Assembly: GCA_947374445.1 (NCBI GenBank)
Contig: CANCBY010000092.1
Span: forward strand, 1-9,012
Source: Pseudobdellovibrionaceae bacterium
GTDB lineage: Bacteria > Bdellovibrionota > Bdellovibrionia > Bdellovibrionales > Bdellovibrionaceae
Length of the DNA: 9,012 nucleotides
Direction: 5' to 3'
Shown: one piece after another, positions 1 through 5,122 of the stretch
How positions within the stretch are numbered: the first letter of the stretch is position 1
Layout: every line of letters begins with the position of its first letter
Position numbers and translations under genes: made by a program
Notes under the pieces: model-generated
What the model saw: only the letters and a program-made list of their open reading frames with translations
Database searches by the model: none
Told to the model about the DNA's origin: nothing

Positions 1-690
1 TTGCGTTGCATGCCTGCGGTTCATGGCGCGGCTAAAGACACTTGGAACTACGTGAAGTCAGTACTTGAGACCGAAGCAAATTCTAGCACTGACAATCCAT
101 TGGTCTTCGCGAAAGAAAACAAAGTTCTCAGCTGCGGAAATTTTCATGGCATGCCAGTGGCATTTGCGATGGACTTTATGGCGATCGCAACAGCTTCGAT
201 CGCCTCTATCTCTGAGTGTCGAATTGAAAAATTAATCAACCCTGCGATGAGCGATCTGCCCGCGTTTTTGACTCCACAAGGCGGTTTGAATTCAGGTCAC
301 ATGATCGTGCAAGTGGCGGCGGCAAGTCTTGTCAGTGAAAATAAAATCATGTGCCATCCAGCTTCGGTGGATTCGATTCCAACCTCTGCCGACAAAGAAG
401 ACCACGTCAGTATGGGTACAATTGCTGCGCGCAAATTTATTTCTGTTTTGCAGAACTCACAAAATGTTGTGGCGATGGAAATCTTGTCTTCTTGCCAAGC
501 TCTAGATTTACTTAAGCCACTCAAGCCTTCGGCAGGAGTTCTTGCAGCTTACGATTTGGTTCGTAAGACGGTACCTTTTGCAGACAAAGACCGAGTATTT
601 GCAAAAGATGTTCAAGCCATTCGTGAACTGATCTCTTCACGCGCGTTAGTCACCGCGCTATCTGCAAAAATTGGTGATTTGGAAGTTTAA
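1..690 (+). CDS. hutH: Histidine ammonia-lyase, C-terminal part (gene starts upstream of window)
   Basis: HutH deaminates L-histidine to urocanate and ammonia in the cytoplasm, the first step of histidine catabolism. The visible 229 residues begin inside the conserved Leu-Arg-Cys-x-Pro stretch. The first codon, TTG, is therefore an internal Leu, matching about residue 282 of the roughly 510-residue Pseudomonas putida enzyme, and not a start. Known active-site positions fall in register: Arg2 (R283), Phe48 in the Asn-Phe-His motif (F329), and Glu133 in the Glu-Asp-His-Val-Ser-Met motif (E414). The segment NSSTDNPLVF and the Gly-Leu-Asn-Ser-Gly motif near residue 95 are also typical. The Ala-Ser-Gly triad that forms the MIO cofactor lies upstream and cannot be checked. 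The reading frame is intact to a TAA stop at 688-690. No strong terminator follows. The other visible pathway gene, hutU, is 4.4 kb downstream rather than adjacent. Confidence 0.96.
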   Translation: MRCMPAVHGAAKDTWNYVKSVLETEANSSTDNPLVFAKENKVLSCGNFHGMPVAFAMDFMAIATASIASISECRIEKLINPAMSDLPAFLTPQGGLNSGHMIVQVAAASLVSENKIMCHPASVDSIPTSADKEDHVSMGTIAARKFISVLQNSQNVVAMEILSSCQALDLLKPLKPSAGVLAAYDLVRKTVPFADKDRVFAKDVQAIRELISSRALVTALSAKIGDLEV

Positions 691-705
691 CGTTGTTTTT
701 TACCG

Positions 706-777
706 TTTCAAATTGAGTTTAATTTTTTAGCTTAAAGGCTAAACCTGCTGTGTCGTCTCAAGTTGAGTCGAAATTTT
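706..777. repeat. Two near-identical palindromic sites exactly 50 bases apart
   Basis: The gap after hutH carries TCAAATTGA at 708-716 and TCAAGTTGA at 758-766, each an odd palindrome of the form TCAA-N-TTGA. The similarity extends beyond the cores: 706-727 and 756-777 match at 17 of 22 positions. A 50-base offset is close to five helical turns, so a protein bound to both sites would sit on the same face of the DNA. This is compatible with an operator pair for the lipoprotein gene that starts at 872. The half-sites are short, so chance cannot be excluded. Confidence 0.35.
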
Positions 778-858
778 CTCGCAAGTCCTTATTCCCAGGT
801 CCAGATTTATTCAAAATCGCTATTAAGATCACTATTTAGAGATCCGATAAGAACCTGT

Positions 859-864
859 GAGGAA
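859..864 (+). promoter_or_regulatory. Ribosome-binding site that fixes the lipoprotein start
   Basis: GAGGAA lies 7 bases upstream of the ATG at 872. It supports that start over the GTG at 857, which would place the binding site inside the coding region and lengthen the signal peptide by five residues. Confidence 0.7.
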
Positions 865-871
865 GTGGTGT

Positions 872-3478
872 ATGAAAATGAAATATTTGAGTTTTAAATT
901 CAAATTGATGTTGCTGGCTTCGGTGGCGGTCCTGTCGACGACACTTATTTCTTGTACTCGAGCCGATGACAAAAACTCGAGCGTCACCCTATCTCTACCA
1001 AGCTCGATGAGTTCGTCATCTCATCAAAAAGCCGGCGCCTTGGCTTTTGATGTTTTAGTTCACGTTGTCGTCAACGTGACGGGCGACGGGATGTCAGCGC
1101 CTGTGGTTTTTAATTGGGATTTGCATCAAAACGGACTTGGTCAGGCAATGGCTGCACCTATTCAGCTGATGATTCCACAAGGAAGCAATCGGTTGATTCA
1201 AGTTTTAGCTGTTTACGGAAGTGCTGCCGACTCTTCAACGATGCAGTTTTTTTACGGCGACAAAGTTCAGTCTCTAACGAATTCGAACGAAACAGTCAGT
1301 CTTGCAGTTAGTTCAGTTTCTACTGCCGACACAGTATTTTCGGGGCGGATCAATGGACGCTATTTGCGAGCCGCTGGTGATGCTGGTGCAACGGGTGTTG
1401 TGACGGCTTCTTTTGTTCCTTCAAATGGACGCCCTCCATTGATTGTTGAAACGCGAATGATGGTGGCTGGTTGGTTTAGCATTATGGGCCTTTATGGTGC
1501 AAAATTTGTTTACAATGTTTATCCACTCGATGGAGCTGCGCCCTTCAATTTATTTGGTGGAGCTTCGGTTGATTTGACGGAGACGTATTTTCCAGCGTCA
1601 TCGACTGTCGCTCGATTTACAGTGCCAATCAGTCAGCGTCAGAATTATAGCAATGGCACTTCGGTATGGATGATACAAAATCCAAACGTGAATATTTACG
1701 GTTTCTGGGGGCCAAGCGCTGCCACTGCCGGGCTCAATGCTTGTGTTTTTTCGACGCCTGTGAGTACGCAATATTCTGTAAGCACTTCATCTACTCCTGC
1801 AACGGCTGGTTTGGCGGCGGACATTTCTGGTACTGTTCCTTTGAATTATGCGACAGCTACGGGGCTTCCTTCGATGTATCTTCAGGCGGCTGCAAATACT
1901 GCAAATGGTATAGGTGCTTGTGCCAATGCGGTGAATTTTACGAACAGTTTGATAGTTAATCCCAAGATGATGGACAACGGAAATGATGGAGCGTCTTCGG
2001 TTTACGGACCATTTGAGCAATTCATTGCTTCTGGCTCGACGAATGGTCCTCAGGTTTTTACTTCTACGGTTGTAGATGCTGCTACCTATAATATCAAAGC
2101 CACTTTGCTGCCTGGGGTTTCAGATGCTGTTGCGAGTTTTAATATTTTCAAATATTACGGAAGTGCAGATGCTTTGCCTGATCCTTTTCTGTGTGATCCA
2201 GATTCTTTGGCCATGCAGGGATTTACTCCATTTACGACAAGTGCTGTGACCTCGGCCAACTGGTCAGTCAACCTGCCGATAACAAGCACGGATGTTAACA
2301 ACAAAATGAATTTAGCGATTTGCTCAGTGCTGAAGTCAGGCAGAGTCCATCCTGTGGGCGTGTTGCTGAAATATTATTCTTTGCAGAGCTACTCAGTTCC
2401 AGTGTATCCGCCAACACAATACGTTCCCAAATTTGATGGGAGCTTGGGTTCAGGCTTTATTGCCAACAGCTGCGTCCCTGCATCTTTAAGTATTTACAAT
2501 TCGATGTCGCAATTGGCAGATATGACCGGACGCACCGACAGTGTTACTTATGTTCCTGATGGCAGTAAAATGATGGGGCTTTACACAGACTCGCTTTGTT
2601 CGACGGCGGCTCCTAACCCGATCGTATTCAGCGGAACAAATAGGTATTTATATTATATTAAAACGGGCAGCACAGCAGGCAATGGAAGCCTTAGCTTTAC
2701 TGGTTCATTGCCGGCGTTGAATTTTACTTTGGGTTCTTTGTTTACTATCAACTCGGGAACAGCCAATTTTATTGATGTTGTTGATCCCTTTTCGTTTTAC
2801 TCAATTGCTGGTGGCTATTACATGCCTTATTCGTGCAATATGGGTTTTTTGCAGGCCAACTACGGCAGCCCTGAGATAGGCTACTCCAACTATACATATT
2901 CTTCGGCATCAAACATAAACGTGTACACGGACTCGTCTTGCTCGGGAGCTACGGTTACGGGATCAATTGCCGGAAGTACTGCTAACACTACGACGCCGAT
3001 CTATTTTATGCCAACGGGTCTTTCTGCAACGGCAGGATTTTCAATTGCGAATAGCTCAATTAACTCCTCAACTCCGCATGCTTTTACAATAAACACACAG
3101 GCGGGAGCGACTGGTACTTTAACGGCTACACCACAGATGTTAGGTGCTCCAATGGGCGGCAGCAGTAACGTTGTTTTACCTATGGGTTCAGGACCATGCA
3201 CGGCTTTTGAGGTAGGCTTTTTTGATTCGACGGGTAGTAACCGTGGCGTTGCGCCAAACAATGCAACAGCACTAACCTTTACCGATGATAAGGGTGGTGC
3301 TTTGGTTGCGGCTTTAAGCTCATCGCCGACTTGTTCGACGATGGTAATTTCAGCCCAGACCTTAACTGGCCAATCGCGAATATTGTTGTATGGTCGTTCA
3401 TCGACGGCGCTTTCAGGAACGCTCACGGTGACCGGTACTGGTATTAACGCTGGTTCTGCGAAAATTGTGTTTCAGTAA
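872..3478 (+). CDS. Large repeat-containing surface lipoprotein, function unknown
   Basis: This encodes an 868-residue protein that I do not recognise. It starts with a typical lipoprotein signal peptide: Lys-rich n-region, hydrophobic core at about residues 12-26, and lipobox Leu-Ile-Ser-Cys with the modified Cys at residue 28. Thr follows rather than Asp, so inner-membrane retention is not indicated and outer-membrane anchoring is likely. The mature part is rich in Ser, Thr, Gly, Ala and Asn, with alternating beta-strand patterns, as in secreted adhesin-like proteins. From about residue 530 to the end there are three related segments whose first cysteines (534, 655, 776) are spaced exactly 121 residues apart. 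Each has a second cysteine 35-45 residues later (576, 690, 821), in the first two within Tyr-Thr-Asp-Ser-x-Cys-Ser. These probably form disulfides. The gene stands alone between gaps of 181 and 201 bases and ends at a TAA. A role at the cell surface is inference. Confidence 0.85.
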   Translation: MKMKYLSFKFKLMLLASVAVLSTTLISCTRADDKNSSVTLSLPSSMSSSSHQKAGALAFDVLVHVVVNVTGDGMSAPVVFNWDLHQNGLGQAMAAPIQLMIPQGSNRLIQVLAVYGSAADSSTMQFFYGDKVQSLTNSNETVSLAVSSVSTADTVFSGRINGRYLRAAGDAGATGVVTASFVPSNGRPPLIVETRMMVAGWFSIMGLYGAKFVYNVYPLDGAAPFNLFGGASVDLTETYFPASSTVARFTVPISQRQNYSNGTSVWMIQNPNVNIYGFWGPSAATAGLNACVFSTPVSTQYSVSTSSTPATAGLAADISGTVPLNYATATGLPSMYLQAAANTANGIGACANAVNFTNSLIVNPKMMDNGNDGASSVYGPFEQFIASGSTNGPQVFTSTVVDAATYNIKATLLPGVSDAVASFNIFKYYGSADALPDPFLCDPDSLAMQGFTPFTTSAVTSANWSVNLPITSTDVNNKMNLAICSVLKSGRVHPVGVLLKYYSLQSYSVPVYPPTQYVPKFDGSLGSGFIANSCVPASLSIYNSMSQLADMTGRTDSVTYVPDGSKMMGLYTDSLCSTAAPNPIVFSGTNRYLYYIKTGSTAGNGSLSFTGSLPALNFTLGSLFTINSGTANFIDVVDPFSFYSIAGGYYMPYSCNMGFLQANYGSPEIGYSNYTYSSASNINVYTDSSCSGATVTGSIAGSTANTTTPIYFMPTGLSATAGFSIANSSINSSTPHAFTINTQAGATGTLTATPQMLGAPMGGSSNVVLPMGSGPCTAFEVGFFDSTGSNRGVAPNNATALTFTDDKGGALVAALSSSPTCSTMVISAQTLTGQSRILLYGRSSTALSGTLTVTGTGINAGSAKIVFQ
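2471..3475 (+). repeat. Three protein repeats of 121-residue period within the lipoprotein
   Basis: Counting from the ATG at 872, the repeats begin at Cys534, Cys655 and Cys776. Each contains a second Cys at 576, 690 or 821, preceded in repeats 1 and 2 by Tyr-Thr-Asp-Ser and followed by Ser in all three. A later aromatic/Gly stretch recurs (YYIKTG, YFMPTG and LLYGRSS), followed by a Gly-rich strand. The third copy is shorter and ends with the protein. The DNA sequences are not near-identical, so these are old, diverged duplications of a beta-rich domain and not recent expansions. Confidence 0.6.
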
Positions 3479-3512
3479 CTCTTAGACAAAGCGGTCGATA
3501 AATTTGGGCTGA

Positions 3513-3586
3513 CGTCTCTTCCGTAAGACGCTGTGTGAATTTCATCCTGAAATCCACACACCAAGTTCGTTCCCCAAAACTTGGTG
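3513..3586. other. Cluster of three consecutive stem-loops
   Basis: The gap between the lipoprotein and the transposase-like gene contains three back-to-back inverted repeats. Stem 1 pairs CGTCT (3513-3517) with AGACG (3526-3530). Stem 2 pairs 3532-3543 with 3549-3560: 11 pairs, one mismatch and a 5-base loop. Stem 3 pairs CACCAAGTT (3559-3567) with AACTTGGTG (3578-3586), a perfect 9 pairs with a 10-base loop. Stems 2 and 3 share bases 3559-3560, so they compete at their edges. None is followed by a T-tract on either strand, so they are not classic intrinsic terminators. They could be a transcript-end structure, a small RNA, or REP-like DNA palindromes. Confidence 0.5.
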
Positions 3587-3639
3587 CCCCTCCCTTGAGC
3601 AAATTCTTTACCAATTTCAAATTCGAAGCAACAAAATGT

Positions 3640-3667
3640 TTGCGGTTTTTTAAAAAATAATTATATT
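3640..3667 (+). promoter_or_regulatory. Possible sigma-70 promoter for the transposase-like gene
   Basis: TTGCGG at 3640-3645 and TATATT at 3662-3667 are 16 bases apart in an A/T-rich stretch. A start about 7 bases downstream would fall within a few bases of the ATG at 3680, giving an almost leaderless transcript. That would fit the absence of any Shine-Dalgarno sequence before this ATG. The prediction rests only on motif matching. Confidence 0.35.
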
Positions 3668-3679
3668 GCCCCTGACTCA

Positions 3680-4243
3680 ATGGAAAAGCATAAAATTAAA
3701 TCTTACTTTAAGTTTACCGATCACTCTCAAAAGAGAGTGAGTCTAAAAAATGTGCAGAAAGCTGTGGGTAAATCGGCGATCCATGGCGGCAAACTTGCGG
3801 CAGGGCAAAGAAAGTCGCGACGGCCTTTGTCTTATCGTCATCCGATTGTTTTAATTTTGAGCTCGCAAAAAGCGAAGGGTGTCTTCTCATTGAGCGGTAT
3901 TGGCACGAAGAACAAAATTCAAAGGACACTTCGCGGGCAGAGCCATAAATTTCGCATTCGCATAGAATCATTTGCAAACTCTGGATCTACTTTGCAGATT
4001 CGGCTCAGAGCTAGGCAGAGAGAAGATTTTCAAAATTTTCTAAGATCTTTTTCAGCCATGGTGGCCCGGCAGGTGACTGGAGCGCGAAAGGGTAAGCCCT
4101 TCGGGAGATTTTGGGATCACCTTGCGCTAACGTACATTGCAAAGCCCTTAAGGGCGGCTCAGGCGAAGCTTTTCTCACTTCAATTGCGGATCGCATGCGG
4201 TCTTACGAGCAAAAGTGAGATTTGGGTTGGAGCCGATCCATAA
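3680..4243 (+). CDS. Diverged IS200/RAYT-type (Y1 HUH) transposase-like protein, probably catalytically inactive
   Basis: This encodes a 187-residue, strongly basic protein. Its order of motifs resembles the REP-associated/IS200-like transposase family: a His-Gly-Gly entry at 35-37, a Lys/Arg-rich Arg-Pro-Leu segment at 44-50, a beta strand of the type HPIVLILSS at 54-62, a strand ending in Ala-Asn at 99-100, a Phe-x-x-Phe-Leu-Arg helix at 117-122, Val-Thr-Gly-Ala at 132-135, and Phe-Trp-Asp at 144-146. In family members as I know them, the segment after Ala-Asn reads Asn-His-Leu-His, giving the metal-binding HUH motif. Here it reads Ser-Thr-Leu-Gln (103-106), so both histidines are gone. The C-terminal helix expected to carry the catalytic Tyr has Leu164/Phe165 instead. 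The frame is nevertheless open throughout. The N-terminal 30 residues and the last 15 are unlike the family core. No Shine-Dalgarno precedes the ATG, so the true start could differ. Family membership is from memory of motifs, not a search. Confidence 0.65.
   Translation: MEKHKIKSYFKFTDHSQKRVSLKNVQKAVGKSAIHGGKLAAGQRKSRRPLSYRHPIVLILSSQKAKGVFSLSGIGTKNKIQRTLRGQSHKFRIRIESFANSGSTLQIRLRARQREDFQNFLRSFSAMVARQVTGARKGKPFGRFWDHLALTYIAKPLRAAQAKLFSLQLRIACGLTSKSEIWVGADP
4144..4220. repeat. Palindromes in the 3' end of the transposase-like gene
   Basis: Within the coding sequence there is a perfect 12-base palindrome, GCCCTTAAGGGC (4144-4155). A long-range perfect 8-base inverted repeat, TCTCACTT (4173-4180) with AAGTGAGA (4213-4220), follows. 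Its loop contains a smaller stem, TGCG (4185-4188) with CGCA (4192-4195). Such density of palindromes is uncommon in coding DNA and may reflect the mobile-element ancestry of the gene, or chance. Confidence 0.4.
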
Positions 4244-4260
4244 GAGCGACGGCTCTTTTT
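4242..4260 (+). terminator. Intrinsic terminator of the transposase-like gene
   Basis: AAGAGC (4242-4247) pairs with GCTCTT (4252-4257) around the tetraloop GACG, and the T-run covers 4256-4260. The stem begins inside the stop codon (TAA, 4241-4243), so the transcript ends almost at the end of the gene. This separates it from the downstream secreted-protein gene. Confidence 0.75.
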
Positions 4261-4321
4261 CATCACATTGATTGATTCTTCACCTGTACAAATTGATATC
4301 AAATCTGTCCCATTTTTTTCG

Positions 4322-4342
4322 AGGCCATTCAAGGCCATTCAA
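4322..4342. repeat. Tandem 10-base direct repeat upstream of the secreted-protein gene
   Basis: AGGCCATTCA occurs twice with no gap (4322-4331 and 4332-4341), followed by one further A. The unit is about one helical turn, and the pair lies 100-120 bases upstream of the ATG at 4442, where an activator or operator site would be plausible. I see no convincing sigma-70 promoter in this 198-base gap to anchor it. Confidence 0.4.
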
Positions 4343-4428
4343 TTGGTTGCTAAATTGCAGTTCTTTTCTAACCGAATGGTTTGTTAAGTCGAATGCTCTG
4401 CAAACGATTAACTGTTGGCCTCTGAAAC

Positions 4429-4434
4429 AAGGAG
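4429..4434 (+). promoter_or_regulatory. Ribosome-binding site that fixes the secreted-protein start
   Basis: AAGGAG is 7 bases upstream of ATG 4442. The in-frame TTG at 4415 lies before this site and would spoil the signal peptide, so 4442 is the start. Confidence 0.8.
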
Positions 4435-4441
4435 ATTTTTT

Positions 4442-4969
4442 ATGAAAGCAAGTCAGTTCGCAGGTTTAGGTTTAACTGTTGGTTTTTTAGCAACAATGGC
4501 TTTGGCCGCCTCTGCGGCTCAAATTGAGCATAGTGAAAAAATTTTTGACGGCGGGAACATTGTTTGTGCTGAGTCAGCAAATATCGGCAGCCCAGGCGTA
4601 GTGGTTAAAAAAACAGGCCAAGAGATTCAAGAGGATGGTATTTTGCTTTCATTCGAAGTGACTTCCAAGGTCTGTGCAGAAAAAAACGGAAAACTAGAAG
4701 TTCGTGATTCATTGCCCCTTCAAGTTCTTCCAAGTGGGGCGGTTCTCTCGGGCCACGAGCTGGTATTTACAACTGACTCGTCTGAGGGATTAGTTAAAAC
4801 ACTTGGTGCGGTTGATATTGAAGGCGACAAAGTAACAACTCAAATCGATATATTGGTACCTCAGTCTATGAGAAATAAAAATATTGATTCATTTTTGCGC
4901 GTTAAACTGACTGATGTTCAGGGGCCAACACAAGCAACTTTTGGTGCTTTCCGTCATCACGTTAATTAA
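4442..4969 (+). CDS. Small Sec-secreted protein of unknown function
   Basis: This encodes a 175-residue protein that I do not recognise. Residues 1-25 form a Sec signal peptide: Lys2, a hydrophobic core at about 7-22, and an Ala-Ser-Ala site giving likely cleavage after residue 25. No lipobox cysteine is present, so the mature product of about 150 residues should be soluble in the periplasm or outside. It has exactly two cysteines, Cys42 and Cys78 (Ile-Val-Cys-Ala-Glu and Lys-Val-Cys-Ala-Glu), in similar contexts and well placed for one disulfide. The rest alternates polar and hydrophobic residues, suggesting a beta-sandwich. The gene is a single unit, with a terminator of the previous gene upstream and a hairpin before hutU downstream. 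Cotranscription with hutU (153-base gap) is possible but not shown. Nothing in the sequence links it to histidine metabolism. Confidence 0.8.
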   Translation: MKASQFAGLGLTVGFLATMALAASAAQIEHSEKIFDGGNIVCAESANIGSPGVVVKKTGQEIQEDGILLSFEVTSKVCAEKNGKLEVRDSLPLQVLPSGAVLSGHELVFTTDSSEGLVKTLGAVDIEGDKVTTQIDILVPQSMRNKNIDSFLRVKLTDVQGPTQATFGAFRHHVN

Positions 4970-5080
4970 TTTATCGCCAAGTTTTAAGTTAGTTTTTTGG
5001 TTCTGATTTAGCCGGACCATTTTGTGCGGATATGCGGCGCAGAATTCTTATTTGGGAGTTGATCCTGTTGTCGGTCTGAG

Positions 5081-5111
5081 GCTTTGTGTAGCTTCTTTAC
5101 ACAGAGCTTTT
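5081..5111 (+). terminator. Terminator-like hairpin directly before the hutU ribosome-binding site (possible attenuator)
   Basis: GCTTTGTGTA (5081-5090) pairs with TACACAGAGC (5098-5107) over 10 positions with a single G-U pair and a 7-base loop, followed by TTTT (5108-5111). The next base begins AGGAGG, the hutU Shine-Dalgarno sequence. As an intrinsic terminator it could end transcription from the secreted-protein gene. Its position in the hutU leader also fits conditional attenuation or modulation of ribosome access. No alternative antiterminator stem was obvious by eye. Confidence 0.6.
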
Positions 5112-5122
5112 AGGAGGCCCCA

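Noticed and set aside
1..3. TTG as a start codon for hutH
   Set aside because: It encodes the internal Leu of the conserved Leu-Arg-Cys-x-Pro motif, and half of the enzyme lies upstream, so the gene is cut by the window edge.
726..743. TTTAGC/GCTAAA inverted repeat after hutH as a terminator
   Set aside because: The stem is only 6 mostly A-T pairs and no T-run follows it.
857..871. GTG at 857 as lipoprotein start
   Set aside because: The good ribosome-binding site at 859-864 overlaps it and is correctly spaced only for the ATG at 872.
3001..3426. 141-codon open frame on the minus strand
   Set aside because: It lies wholly within the lipoprotein coding region, has no ribosome-binding site of note, and shows no recognisable protein features; it is an antisense shadow.
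3444..3680. 78-codon minus-strand open frame across the intergenic region
   Set aside because: It overlaps the lipoprotein 3' end and runs through all three stem-loops. The product has no signal peptide or recognisable motif, and it is better explained as an accidental frame.
4343..4383. TTGGTT or TTGCAG as -35 boxes for the secreted-protein gene
   Set aside because: No acceptable -10 hexamer lies at 16-18 bases from either.
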